Shown: positions 30,709-41,685, numbered from the stretch's first letter. The stretch is 64,000 nucleotides of DNA from Gautieria morchelliformis (GCA_015179125.1 WHVA01000444.1:31058-95057), one strand, 5' to 3'. The notes: a model not told the origin generated them from the sequence alone. Numbers and translations: made by a program.

Positions 30709-32920
30709 CAGCGCTTTGCAGTACGTAAGGTGGGCGCTTGTTTTGCTTCCATTATTCGGTGGCCTGTTACATATCGAGATTTCCGCTAAGTCGGAACAGG
30801 AAAGGACAGCGGCTTCAACTTGTAGGTTGCGCCCCCAATGAACTATCGTCCTAGGTATTTCGGAAATGGGTCGGAAGTCAGAATGTACTGAATTGAAGGT
30901 TAGTCGGAACTTGAGGCGGAATTGAGGCGGAAGACGGGAAGGCGGAGAGACTGAGGTCTTGCTAGACTCGCTGTGCTAAGAACAGGACATGGATTGAAGG
31001 AAATCAAGTATCGAAGGTGATTATCTGATTGCAGAATAACAGACATACATGACAGGCTTTTATACAAAGAGCTGAGACAACAGGTAATGGGGTAGTACTA
31101 AGCAAATTCCAGGGGAAGCGGAAGTCGAGTAGACAATGCGTGGGAACTAACTAATCGGGAAACAATGGGATTACAAGGGGGGTTCAGGGTAAAGTAAAAC
31201 AATGGCAAAGAACAAGGGGTTGGGAAAACATGTCTGACAACGAACTACAAGGGTGACCGGATATATGGTCTTGATGAACGATGAAGCGGGTCCGGTGGGT
31301 CCTAGTAATAGAGTCGAAAGAACAAGGGAATAGAACAATGGGCAGAATGTCGGAAATATCAGAGGGGCGGAAAGTGTTGCGTAACTGAAGGTCAGAAGTC
31401 GGAAATGAACGGTCATAACACGGCCAAAATTAAAACAGCTGTAGAATAGCTAGTTCTCCATGGATTCAATCCAAATTTGAAATACAAGGTTATATGACCT
31501 TATATGAGGCCACAGTACCCTAACATTGATGTAAATCAACTGGTAAAAAATTCGCATTTTTGGCCAGCTGCACCTGGACTAGACTGTCAATTGCAAGCTG
31601 AATACGTGCCAGAACCAATAACTTGTTGACAGATCATGTACTCAGGACACATGTTGAGGGATTAAACTGCATTTAAGCTTTATATATGTCACAGACTAAT
31701 TATATTCACAAAATAAATGAGTCGAGCGGCAGGCACAACAGCAACGAGGGGGAGACTTGATGAGCGATGCACGCATCGCGCTCCCACTCGTCCTGCGCAC
31801 GCGAGAGAAGGTGCTGCAGTCCCCTTGAGCGCAGAGTGTCATGCACCCACTAGGAGTGTGGGGCGACGTGGACCAGGAGCGCGAGGCGCGCTTGAAAAGG
31901 AGTGCGGGGTGACATGGACCACCAGGGGCACGGGGTGATATCGAGAAAGGGCGTGGGTGATGTTGAGAAGGAGCGGGGTGATGTGGACCACCAGGCACAT
32001 GGGGCGAAGCGGACCCACCTGCAGCGCAGAGTGACATGGACCCACCAGGAGTGTGGCAATGTGGACCAGGAGCGTGGAGACGAGTCGGAACGGCAGGCGC
32101 AGTAGCAGTGATGGGGAGACTCGAAGCGAGACACGCGGGAAGGTTCTGGATGGAGACACGTCCATCAGGTGAGACGTATATCTAATGAATGAAACTTAAC
32201 AACATACACGCACAGGCGCAGCACGCGCAGGCGTCGCCACATGCGATGAGGGAAGAGTATGCACTTCCCACCCCAATCTTCCACACCTCCTCGGTGACCC
32301 AGCCCTCCCCAGGCTGTGTGATCTGCAAGGCAGTTTCGATGGACATTATGTGACCTCATCTCAGAGTGTTGCTCCTCCCAAGGTGGATCACCATTGACAT
32401 CATATCCTCACATGCCCGCCCCATGACGCAGGCCCAAGTCGCCACCCCCAGGCTCACAGCGTGGGAGCATGGTGAGCTGGCTGGTAGGTTGGCCCTGGGG
32501 CAGATCTGTCGCGGAGATGCGTGGTGAAGCTGTGGGAGCTCGAGCTCGGTGCGGGGGAGCTGTGGGAGCTCGAGCTCGGTGCGGGGGAGCCACAGGTGAC
32601 GTGGACCCACCAGGAGTGTGAGGCAACGTAGACCAGGAGGAGCGCGAGGCAACGTGGACCAGGAGGTGTGCGGGGCGACGTGGTCCAGGAGGAGCGTGGG
32701 GCAATGTGGTCCAGGAGGATCACGGGGCAATGTGGTCCAGGAGGAGCACGGGGCAATGTGGTCCAGGAGGAGCGCAGGGCGACGTGGTCCAGGCGTGTGG
32801 GGACGAGTTGGAGCGGCAGGAACAGCAGCATTGACGTTGGGAATTAGAGTTGAACTAGGACCGCCTTGCTTCAGTTAGAACAACTTGGTAATGTCGGTGC
32901 GCACCAAGTTTTCTCTAACT
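30709..32920. repeat. Left terminal inverted repeat arm
   Basis: About 1.55 kb without the solo LTR at 30765-31420. Outer part AT-rich; inner part made of GC-rich tandem-like units built on GTGGACCAGGAG and GACGTGG (31710-32100 and 32580-32800), plus a 33 bp duplication at 32530-32590. The innermost about 90 bp (32835-32920) match myosin in reverse, as in the right arm. The left arm has more copies of the GTCCAGGAGGAGC unit than the right. Confidence 0.8.
30765..31420 (-). repeat. Solo LTR, family alpha (gypsy-1 type)
   Basis: A 656 bp inverted, moderately diverged copy of the gypsy-1 LTR. Flanks TGGCC (30760-30764) and CGGCC (31421-31425) are a target duplication with one change. The right arm at 44551-44565 shows the matching unoccupied site, proving insertion into the arm after the two arms existed. 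Confidence 0.85.
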
Positions 32921-32979
32921 CCGTGGGATAGAGGTAAACAAGGGGAATGCCATAATTGTGACGTTGTTTCCATTCTCAT

Positions 32980-34800
32980 AGGACGACCATGGAAAAATCA
33001 GAAGAAGAAAGTTAAGGTAGACAGTAAACCTACCAGGGTCAAACGTTCATCAGCAGATTCAGCTGACTCGAGGGTCAACACAACAGAGTGCAAGCTATTG
33101 CTCCTAATGACCAAGGTAAGTTTTCTCTTATAACCACCTCACCTCACATTCAGTCCGGGCATCTAGACATACCTGAAGCCAAGCCTGGTATTGGAACCTC
33201 TATCCGTCGCTCAACTCGCATGTGACCCATTTCCACAAAATTGAAAATGGCCGCAATCATCGAAGAAGAAGCTGCATTCCCCACAGATGACTTGGACCAC
33301 ATGCCAGATGTCCTCGTTGATTTGCCACCAGGCAAAAGCAAGCCAGGCCCAGCTGTTGTGGAAGACCGTTCTGCCGACTTTGTGCCCCACCAGTCTGGAA
33401 GCGAATCCAATGGTATATCATCTGAGTCTGAGCATGCTACAAATCCGACGAGTAAACCTGTTGCAGCGGGAAAGAAGGATACTGCAAAGAGTGAAAAGAG
33501 TGAGTTTCAAAATCATATGTTATTGCATGTTCTGACTACTTTTTTCGTACCAGATGGCACTGACACTGACGAGACTCGCACCCGGATCAACATAATGTCC
33601 CATACTTCGTTCTATACGCTCATTGAGACCCTTCATGATGTGATTGGCTGTTCACATGTTACCAACGCGATGCTCATGCGGCTCCAGTCTGTAGAAGACT
33701 GGGAGGGCTTGAAGGAGGAGATAGAATCTATGCAAGGAAAGAAAAAAAAACAATCTTCTGTTGCTGTTGACATTATTGTTCCCAATGACATAAGTTTTTC
33801 TAGCTTTTCATCATCAGTTCTCTAACTATTGGTAAAGTACATGGAGTCACTCTGTCACACATTGGGTAAAGGGAAGAACACCAACAAGAAGGGCACCAGC
33901 ACCAGCAAGGGATGTGGCGGCCACACATGGAAAGAAATGAAAATTACCGACTTGAATGCGTCAGATGATGAAAGATCGGTCATTTCTGATGATGACCACA
34001 GTCGAAGGTCGATAAGCAAGGTGTGCACCAAGAAATTAGCTGGAACCAGCTGAGAGCGTGGGCCGAGGCATTGGGTAGTTACCGTATATTCTATAGAGTG
34101 ACAACGTCTGATTCATTTTTAGGCTGCTGGTACCTATGGTGTCACATACAGAGTACCGCCCAACAGCAAGCATTTTGAAGAATTTCACGGCAACACTGCC
34201 AATGCTGTGGCTAATGCAGGTACCGCCGAACCTACGAGAATCAGCACAGGTCACACTGTTCTTGGTAGTGACAGCCCCTATCCAGTCATGGGGCAGATGG
34301 CAGGTCACATGGCGATTGATAACAATGGGTCCTATCCAGTTATGGGCCAGCAGCAGATACCACACCCTCCATTTTATCACCCATATGCACCACAATATGG
34401 CTACCATGACCCGATGCAGATGATGGAATTAGCTATGACATTTTGGAAAAACAAACAGGGCTGCGCAAGATCACCTAGTCCAGCTACCGGCCCTTCAAGC
34501 GATGGACCAGAAATCACGGCAGCTCACCCTTTCCCTACTATTTCCGACTTCATCGATACGCTTGCCGTCCAGCCAGATGCGCAAGATCGCGATCTTGAGG
34601 TATTCAAGACGCAGTTCCAACGTGAGCACGTACACTACATCGATGAGCTGCGGGGTCTCACAGCCGAGGAGCTCAAAGAAAAATTTGGGTTTTTATGGGG
34701 AGATGCACGGTTTATTCACAAAGTGGTGGAGAAGGCTATTCACAGGGTAGACAAGGCGAGGAAAAATTTGCGGCGGGCTAAGCGTGCTAGACACGAGTGA
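32980..34800 (+). CDS. Companion gene of the large TIR element; SAM-like C-terminus, unknown function
   Basis: Plus-strand multi-exon gene. Pieces: a basic Lys-rich start (about 32985-33115, then donor GTAAGTTTTC), 33241-33499, 33555-33795, 33829-34020 and 34125-34800. An intron GTGAGTTTC..CCAG at 33501-33554 joins ATAKSEK-type sequence to DGTDTDETRTRINIMSH. The first half is acidic and low in structure; the middle is Ser/Lys-rich. A Pro/Tyr/His/Met-rich stretch (HPPFYHPYAPQYGYHDP) precedes a C-terminal helical segment (ISDFIDTLAVQP, then YIDELRGLTAEELKEKFG, then ARFIHKVVEKAIHRV), which resembles SAM-like domains. The stop at 34800 lies 90 bp from the converging transposase end. Exon joins were not all verified and a stop near 33222 needs an intron or marks decay. 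Family not recognised. Confidence 0.5.
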
Positions 34801-34890
34801 TTTTATAGTCAATGTCAAAAGTAGTTCTCATGTCAAAGGTAGCTAATAATGATTAGCACCTAATGTGTCAAGCGATACAGCAGTACGAGT

Positions 34891-36641
34891 CTACAAATAT
34901 CCTGAATGTTTCATCCACCCAAGAGCGTGGTCTGGAGTAATTTCATCTAGTGCCTCATACAAAAACATGAGCGGTAACTCCTTCTTCTTACTTGCAATGG
35001 CCTGGCGAAACCGGTCACCATGCCGGCGGAGGTATGACTTGATGAAAGAAAACGCTTCTTCGATGGGGTTGAGATCGGGTGAATAAGGAGGCAAATACAT
35101 GATTTTTACACCTCTGAAAAATAATATCAGCTGCAGATAGAGGAATGAATGCAGAGGCAACATACCAAACGGCACACAACTCCCTTACCCCTGGCACATG
35201 ATGAATCCTGCAGTTATCGAGTACCAGAACGCTTCGAGGTGCCGGATACAGATTCATGTGTTCTAGGAGCCCTTCAAGGTACTCTATAAATGAATTACTG
35301 TCATATGAACCAATCTTGATATTGCTGTAGATAATGCCATCCTGCGACAAGGCCGGCAGTAGTCAATATCTACACGGTTCATAAGAAGGGTATTACATGT
35401 ATAAGATAGATCATGTACTTACCGTTCACCCCTTCCAAACTTTGCCTTAACGTGGGTTCTATGCCCCTTGTAGCTCCACCCCATGAGTCGATATGTTGTT
35501 CATGTAGAGGACAGGAATTATAGGCAGTAGGACTGGACTTGGTATTCAAAAGACGACTAGAAATTAATTCACTCTCTCAGTGAATTTAGTTGTCACTGTA
35601 AATATATTATACACTACCTAGAAATTAATTCACTACAGGATTTCTAGGTCAACAAATCGAAAAGAAACAAGACTAATTTACTTGCCTCTCTCAGTGAATT
35701 TAGTTGTCACTGAGAGAGGAGGGAAATGTGTCTCATGCGCATGTACTACTAGCCGGCGCTTTAGCGCCCGTGATGCCACGGTGTGCCATGCTAAGCGCCC
35801 GTAGAACGTAGCACGGTAGTGGACAGCCGCAGCTCAAAAAGGAAACTTGTCCACAATCACCCACAAAGGGTCGGTTGGACAGAACATGAAAAGAAGTAGA
35901 AATACAGCTTCGAAAAATCAAAGAAAAATTTGACAAATCATAGAATGAATGTCAGCATGGTTTCAAGTCAAAATCAAAAGAAATACGAATGGTGGAATCT
36001 ATTTGGCTTGATTTTGGTGCAGGAGCATAAATGCACCCAACAGTTCGAAGGTCGATAGTACTTTCATCAGTGTACACAAGTCATTCAGGTGACTCGGCAC
36101 CTATGGCCCATTGAAAGCTGTCCTAGAGGTTTCACAACGCTCTGCAGCAGCCTTAGAAAGCTTTTCAGTGAGAGACATATTAGCTACTGGCCGATTTATG
36201 TAAAAGTAAAAACATACCTTTTTGCGTCGCAGCCCAAGTCGTTGCAACGATCTCCACATAGTTGATATACTAACAATGATGCCATGCTGTACTTCCAGTT
36301 CCTCCGCAAGCTCGTCAAGATATAAGTATGGAGAATGCTCAAGAAGCACGAGTAGAAACTGCATTTGTATCAGACAGAATGAGACACACCCATAGATAAC
36401 TTACTTCCTCTTGAGCTACAGTCATCAGTGGTGCACGTGAGAGCTTCTGCGGAGCGTTGATTACATCGCTGACATCGCGCCAGAGTGTGATGATTCGCTG
36501 TACTACACGCAACGACATATCTAAGTCAATCGCGATGTCATTAGTACTCTTGCCTAGTTTGAATTTCTGGTAGATGACCCGTTCCCTCAGCTGTTTACAG
36601 TAGTGCTGACACACAGGACGTAGGGTGGGTGGTCGTGGCAT
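34891..36641 (-). pseudogene. Tc1/mariner-type transposase, split by a solo LTR
   Basis: Minus strand. The N-terminal helix-turn-helix part (36641-36400: LRERVIYQKFKLGKSTNDIA, LDMSLRVVQRIITLW) is followed by a second DNA-binding part (36364-36220: LDELAEELEVQHGIIVS, MWRSLQRLGL). An intron follows (GTATGTTT..GAAAAG), then the first catalytic Asp in TDESTIDLR just before the LTR. Past the LTR come MGWSYKGHRTHVKAKFGRG, LPALSQDGIIYSNIKIGSYD, the second Asp in VLVLDNCRIHH (about 35215), and the Glu in PPYSPDLNPIEEAF (about 35070) after a likely intron at 35160-35105. Second Asp to Glu spacing is near 34, the DD34E class of cut-and-paste enzymes acting at TA. An in-frame stop near 36090, an unresolved intron phase and the LTR insertion make it non-functional. 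Confidence 0.8.
35503..36042. repeat. Solo LTR, family gamma, copy 3, inside the transposase gene
   Basis: A 540 bp copy (TGTAGAGGAC to CACCCAACA) flanked by GTTCA (35498-35502) and GTTCG (36043-36047). It interrupts the transposase just after the codons for IDLR, so the element was already present when this retroelement inserted. Confidence 0.85.
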
Positions 36642-36699
36642 GAGGTGCCAAACATGTGTTGAAACTCCGAGAATTCGTGTTTGTCATGTGGTACTGTAT

Positions 36700-37125
36700 A
36701 CGAGTGGAAAGTCTCGCACCAAAATATCTTTAGATGAGTCGAGTGAAGTCGAACAGCAAATTCTTGGGACCAATCCCATCTTAGAGGCATTCGGTAACGC
36801 TAAAACCCCTTGCAACGATAACTCCCCCAGATTTGGAACGTACATTCAGCCAGGTATGCTCTATCAGGGTGGACTACGCATCTACTTATCAAGCTATAGA
36901 TTCTCTTTGATGGGAAACAAAAGATTGTTGGCGGGTGCATACGCACTTATCTGCTAGAGTGCTCTCAGCTCATCTTCCAGCCGAAGATTGAGCATAACTA
37001 CCATATATTTTATCAACTCTGCGCAGGTGCTCCCCTCAAGGAACGGGAAGACTTGGTTCTAGAAACCAACATTACCAAGTTTTTCTACCTGAAGCAAGCC
37101 GGTCCTAGTTCAATGCCAATTCCCA
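36700..37125 (+). pseudogene. Captured class V myosin motor-domain fragment
   Basis: Host-derived fragment inside the TIR element. [20 protein letters not shown], then [12 protein letters not shown] and the switch I motif NDNSPRFG (36703-36850), are followed by an intron-like GTATGCTC..CTATAG (36854-36899). The next exon reads [46 protein letters not shown] and FYLKQAGPSSMPIP, up to about 37125. Both exons are open. A 4 bp duplication at the exon end (CAGC, 36847-36850) would shift the frame. No P-loop, converter, IQ or tail region is present. Retention of an intron indicates capture from DNA, not reverse transcription. The 3' end of the fragment is within the right arm, and the left arm holds a diverged inverted copy of it. 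Confidence 0.85.
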
Positions 37126-37301
37126 ACTTTGATGCTGCTGCTCCTGCCGCTCCAACTCGTCCTGCACTCCTGGTCCACGTCGCCTCACGCTCCTGGTGGG
37201 TCCACGTCACCTGTGGCTCCCCCGCACCGAGCTCGAGCTCCCACAGCTTCACCACGCATCTCCGCGACAGATCTGCCCCAGGGCCAACCTACCAGCCAGC
37301 T

Positions 37302-37769
37302 TGTAAGGGCAACCCTGGCTAGTCGTGGAGATCACACTACCACACAACTGACAAGGGGAAATCCAAAGTATGTATAAATGAACAGAGCATACAAGAGAGG
37401 GGGTTCTCACCTGACAAGGGGAAATCCAAAGAGAAAAGTCTAAGGACCCCCAATGTCAGCGAGCCCGTATTATACTACACTGCGCAACCAGGGACAACGC
37501 TTGGCACCCGCCATCAACCCTGCATCCCCCTGACCCTTGATCGACCCTTGATGCCACCTATTATGCGAGTCGCTTGATTTCCGACACTGTTCCGGGGCGG
37601 AAGTCGGAAATCGGAGTGGAACTGGCAAGGCGAACGGAACTGGTGGAAGTTCTCCCAGAAGCGGAATCGTTCCCGAAAGCGGATGCGGAGATGGAATCGG
37701 AACCGGAAGCGGAGTCGGAACTGGGTGTGGTGTCGGAACTGGAAATGGAAAACAGGGTGTCCCCTGACA
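37302..37769 (-). repeat. gypsy-2 3' LTR (family beta)
   Basis: 468 bp, ends TGTAAGGGC..CCCCTGACA on the plus strand. It is rich in CGGAA on the plus strand (TTCCG in the sense direction). It carries the last codons of pol, which run into it. Confidence 0.95.
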
Positions 37770-40700
37770 TCACCCCCCCTCTAGCGTGCTGCGTCCTCGA
37801 AGCGCGGGACACAAGGGATTGAAATGCCAGCGAGCGGATTCGGCGAGGGGCACCTGGATGTGTCCTGTAGAACTCCCGGAGTTTGTCAGGAGCGGAAACA
37901 TCTTGCTCTGGGACCCACGAATTCTCCTCGTACCCATACCCTTCCCATTTCACGAGGAATTGGAGTCGTCCTCGCACAAACCGGCTGTCCAGGATCCGTT
38001 CTACCACGTAGTGCTCTTCCCCATCTACAATTTCTGGCGGAGGTGGTGGATGAGCCTTCCGACGTGGAATTGGGTCCTCAAGCATAGGGAGTAACTTCAC
38101 CACGTTGAAGACGGGGTGGAGGCGGGACATGGACATCGGAAGTCGGAGGCGGTATGCATTCCGTCCAACCCTCCGCGTCACTGTGAAGGGCCCAAGGTAG
38201 CGGTGGGCAAGCTTCTGCGAAGGGCGTGTGGTGCGGATGTCGCTTGCATCTAGGTACACCTTGTCTCCAACTTGGTACTCTGGGGCAGGAACCCGGCGTC
38301 GGTTGTAGTACCTTGCCATGTCATCCTTGGCCTTCGCAAGGGCCGACTTGGCTTCCGAAAGGGTGGAGTCCATGCGGTCTCGGAACTCATTGACCGTCTC
38401 GAGTCGGGAGTCAGCCTGGCGTGGTTCGAAGCCCATCCGCGGGTGTCGTCCGGAGTCAAGCATGAAGGGAGTCTGTTGCGTGGCGGAATGGACATGGTTG
38501 TTGTATTGGAATTCCGCCAGCGGAAGTAACTCATCCCAGTCATCCTGCCTCTCATTGACAAAGAGGCGGAGATATTGCTCCAACTCCTGATTGACCCGTT
38601 CCGTCTGTCCGTCGCCCTGCGGATGGTACGCTGTGGTGGTAGCCAGCTTTATGCCGAGCAGGCGGTAGAGCTCCCGAGTCAGTTCCGCGACAAACTGCGG
38701 ACCTCGGTCGGAAACGACTTGCTTCGGGAGCCCATGCAACTTCCAGACATGTGCAAGGAACAGGCGGGCCGCTCCGAGGGCTGTGATCGTCGTGTGCGTC
38801 GGAATGAAGTGGGACACCTTGCTCACCGAATCCACGACGTTCATGATCGCGTCGTAGCCATGAGACTCTGGGAGTTCAACGATGAAGTCGACACTGATGG
38901 TGTCCCAGCGGGATTCGGGAATCGGGAGCGGAACAAGTTCTCCGACGGGCGGACGTCGTTGCGCTTTGGTTCGGAGACAAAGGTCACACGTCTTCACGTA
39001 CTGTCCGATGTAGCGGGACATCTGAGGCCACCAGTAATTCCGAGCCACTAACTCCAGCGTCTTCCACCTGCCAGCATGCCCAGCGACCCGTGTGTCATGG
39101 TGCTGGGACACGATGCGACGGCGGAGGTCCGCCCCACCCGGAACATAGACCTTGCCTCTGAAGTGGAGCAGTCCATCACGTTCCGACCATTCCGCTGCCC
39201 GTACAGACCGTGAGTGCCCCTTCCGGAGTTCCTCCACTGCCTTCACCACCGACTCCTCCTTCTCTCCATTCCGGTACTGCCTCCGGATATCCCGGAGCAT
39301 TTCTGCTTCCACCCCAACTGCAGTTACTCCTTCTAGGGCACGGATTGCAAAGAGACTTGGGCGGAGCAGTGTCATATCCGCGTTGTCTCCACTTCCGCTT
39401 CCGTGATCCGCGCGGCGGGATAGGGCATCGGGCTTGCCCATGGTGCGGCCGGGGCGGTGGTGGAGCATGAAGTCAAACCGGGACAGGTGTAGGGACCACC
39501 GTGCTTGTCGTCGGTTCAGCTTCTTAGCCATGCGGAAATACTCGAGGTTCTTGTGGTCTGTCCAGATCTCAAAAGGGCATAGAGCACCCTCGAGGAAGTG
39601 TCGCCACTCCTCCAGCGCTCGGATGATTGCCAGCATCTCCTTGTCATGGATCTCATAGTTCCGCTCGACCGGACTAAGGCTCTTAGAGAAGAAGGCAATC
39701 GGATGCCACCCCCCACCATCTTCCGATGACTGCTGTGACAAGACCGCTCCGGTAGCTGCGTCGGAAGAATCCGCCTCGACTCGATAAGGGCGAGAGTCGT
39801 CGGGAAAGATCAGGACCGGGGCGGAAGTGATCAGCTCCTTGAGTTTGTCAAAGGAAGTCTGTTCCGGCTCTCCCCACCGCCATCCAACCTCCTTCTTGGT
39901 GAGGTCGAAGAGGGCACGGGCGTGGCAGGAGAAGTCCTTGATGAACCGCCGGTAGAAATTGACAAACCCAATGAAGGACTGGACCTCCTTCTTGTTTCGC
40001 GGCGCGGGCCAATCCGATACACCGGAAACTTTGACTGGGTCCATTTCCACCTTTCCTTCCGACACAATCACCCCAAGATACTCTATCCACGTCCGCTCAA
40101 ATTCGCACTTTTCCGGCTTGAGACACAGGTTGTACTCCCGGAGCCGTTCCAGCACTCTCCGCACGACTTCCCGATGTTCGGACATTGTTTTCGTGAAAAT
40201 GAGGATGTCATCGAGGTAGACGCAGACAACCCCTTCTGCTATCATGTCACGGAAAATGTCATTCATCATCATCTGGAATGTGGCGGGACTGTTGGTGAGG
40301 CCAAAGAACATGACCTGTGGCTCAAAGAGTCCTCGATTGGTGCGGAATGCGGCCTTCCACTCGTCTCCCTCCCGGATCCGGACATTGTTGAAGCCCCAGC
40401 GGACATCCAGCTTAGTGAAGTACCTCGCCCCGCGGAGTTGTGTGATCAGTTCGGAAATGAGTGGAATGGGGTACCGGTTCTTGATCGTGATCGCATTCAA
40501 GGTCCGGTAGTCCTGCACAAGTCTGAGCGAGCCATCCTTCTTCTTGATGAAGAACACCGGAGATGCCATGGGTGACTTGGAGGGGCGGATCCTCCCTGTA
40601 CGGAGGTTTTCCGCAAGGAACGCATCGAGCTCTACCTGCTCCTTGGGTGACAGCGGGTAGACCTTGCAGTTGGTGGGCTTTGACCCAGGCTCCAACTCGA

Positions 40701-41685
40701 TGGCGTGGTCCCACAGCTTCCGTGGAGGCAGGGTATCAAACGACTCCTTGGAAAAGACGTCCTCGAACTCTCGCAGGTACTCCGGAATTTCCGCCTCTAC
40801 TCTATCATGCCTCTTGGAGGCTTCAGCAAGGCGTTGCGAAATATTTCCGGTGGCGCGGATGTGTTCCGCTTCCGGCGGAAGGTTTACGTACAGCAAGCGC
40901 TCCCCTTCTGCCAGAATGTCTTCCGGGCCGAGTCGGATGACGTCGGAATCGGAATCGGAATCGGAAGTGGGATCCGGTTCAAATTCCGCTTCCGAGTCTT
41001 CTTCTGCAAGCAGTGGATGGGGGCCAGAACGACATGTCTGTATGAGCCGTTCAGTCTTCCGCTGCTCCTGGCGCTCCTTCCGCAGTTCCGACCTGCACAT
41101 GTGACACTTGGCTGGACATCGACTCATCAGTACCTTCCGAGTCTGCCAATTGATCTCCGGGTTGTGCTCCTGAAGCCAGGTAAACCCGAGGATGATGTCC
41201 TGCTTCCCCAGGCTGGTGACTGCAAAGGAAGTGCGTTCTGAGTGTCCATCGTAGCGGAGAATTGTGTCTACTATCTCCGTGATGGACCCTGCCTCATTGG
41301 GGCTTCCATCCACATTGAACACCGGGATTGCACGTTGCAACTTCCGCGTGGTCAGTCGGTTCCGTTCCACATAGTCCCGGTCCATAAACTGACCAGTGGC
41401 CCCGCAATCGACAAGGGCGGGTCCGGATTTGACTTCCGCCGTATCTGTCGTCTGGATCTCCACCTTAATGACTAGTGACTTGGGGCCAGGGGTGGCAGCA
41501 ACAACATAGCGCTTCGGAAGGCGTCTCTCCCAAGGGCGGATGCGGGATGGATGGGGTGTCAGATTTGGTTTTTGTGTGACTTTCTCCGGTGGGTCTGTAC
41601 GAAGTGAGGGGAGTGGGGGCTTTTCATTCTCTACTTCAAGACAGGCAAACTGGTTATGTACAGGCAGCAGGGGCACACATCTCAC
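37561..41685 (-). CDS. pol: gypsy-2 pol polyprotein
   Basis: A 1,374-residue frame. Order: aspartic protease (ALVDCGATGQFMD, residues about 90-105), reverse transcriptase (VQDYRTLNAITIKNRYPIP about 390, catalytic CVYLDDIL about 490), RNase H (VEADSSDAATGAVLSQ about 635), zinc-binding integrase N-domain (HHDTRVAGH..CDLC), integrase core (DTISVDFIVELPESHG, VVSDRGPQFVAEL, YHPQGDGQTERVN), and a chromodomain (VERILDSRFVRGRLQFLVKW about 1255). The C-terminal about 90 residues are encoded from the polypurine region and LTR and look incidental. It would copy element RNA to DNA and insert it. It starts inside the gag stop region, with a four-base overlap. Confidence 0.95.
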   Translation of the reverse strand: MRCVPLLPVHNQFACLEVENEKPPLPSLRTDPPEKVTQKPNLTPHPSRIRPWERRLPKRYVVAATPGPKSLVIKVEIQTTDTAEVKSGPALVDCGATGQFMDRDYVERNRLTTRKLQRAIPVFNVDGSPNEAGSITEIVDTILRYDGHSERTSFAVTSLGKQDIILGFTWLQEHNPEINWQTRKVLMSRCPAKCHMCRSELRKERQEQRKTERLIQTCRSGPHPLLAEEDSEAEFEPDPTSDSDSDSDVIRLGPEDILAEGERLLYVNLPPEAEHIRATGNISQRLAEASKRHDRVEAEIPEYLREFEDVFSKESFDTLPPRKLWDHAIELEPGSKPTNCKVYPLSPKEQVELDAFLAENLRTGRIRPSKSPMASPVFFIKKKDGSLRLVQDYRTLNAITIKNRYPIPLISELITQLRGARYFTKLDVRWGFNNVRIREGDEWKAAFRTNRGLFEPQVMFFGLTNSPATFQMMMNDIFRDMIAEGVVCVYLDDILIFTKTMSEHREVVRRVLERLREYNLCLKPEKCEFERTWIEYLGVIVSEGKVEMDPVKVSGVSDWPAPRNKKEVQSFIGFVNFYRRFIKDFSCHARALFDLTKKEVGWRWGEPEQTSFDKLKELITSAPVLIFPDDSRPYRVEADSSDAATGAVLSQQSSEDGGGWHPIAFFSKSLSPVERNYEIHDKEMLAIIRALEEWRHFLEGALCPFEIWTDHKNLEYFRMAKKLNRRQARWSLHLSRFDFMLHHRPGRTMGKPDALSRRADHGSGSGDNADMTLLRPSLFAIRALEGVTAVGVEAEMLRDIRRQYRNGEKEESVVKAVEELRKGHSRSVRAAEWSERDGLLHFRGKVYVPGGADLRRRIVSQHHDTRVAGHAGRWKTLELVARNYWWPQMSRYIGQYVKTCDLCLRTKAQRRPPVGELVPLPIPESRWDTISVDFIVELPESHGYDAIMNVVDSVSKVSHFIPTHTTITALGAARLFLAHVWKLHGLPKQVVSDRGPQFVAELTRELYRLLGIKLATTTAYHPQGDGQTERVNQELEQYLRLFVNERQDDWDELLPLAEFQYNNHVHSATQQTPFMLDSGRHPRMGFEPRQADSRLETVNEFRDRMDSTLSEAKSALAKAKDDMARYYNRRRVPAPEYQVGDKVYLDASDIRTTRPSQKLAHRYLGPFTVTRRVGRNAYRLRLPMSMSRLHPVFNVVKLLPMLEDPIPRRKAHPPPPPEIVDGEEHYVVERILDSRFVRGRLQFLVKWEGYGYEENSWVPEQDVSAPDKLREFYRTHPGAPRRIRSLAFQSLVSRASRTQHARGGVMSGDTLFSISSSDTTPSSDSASGSDSISASAFGNDSASGRTSTSSVRLASSTPISDFRPGTVSEIKRLA

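Noticed and set aside
32165-32359. 64-codon frame conserved in both TIR arms, considered as a gene
   Set aside because: Conservation follows from the arm duplication; several frames are open here and no domain is visible.
34805-36700. The transposase as a separate small mariner nested in a larger element
   Set aside because: No inner TIR pair with flanking TA was found on either side; kept as an alternative in the element entry.
39922-41241. Long plus-strand open frames (up to 217 codons)
   Set aside because: Shadows of the gypsy-2 pol frame on the other strand, with no independent protein features. Unlike the gypsy-1 accessory gene, they overlap pol fully.
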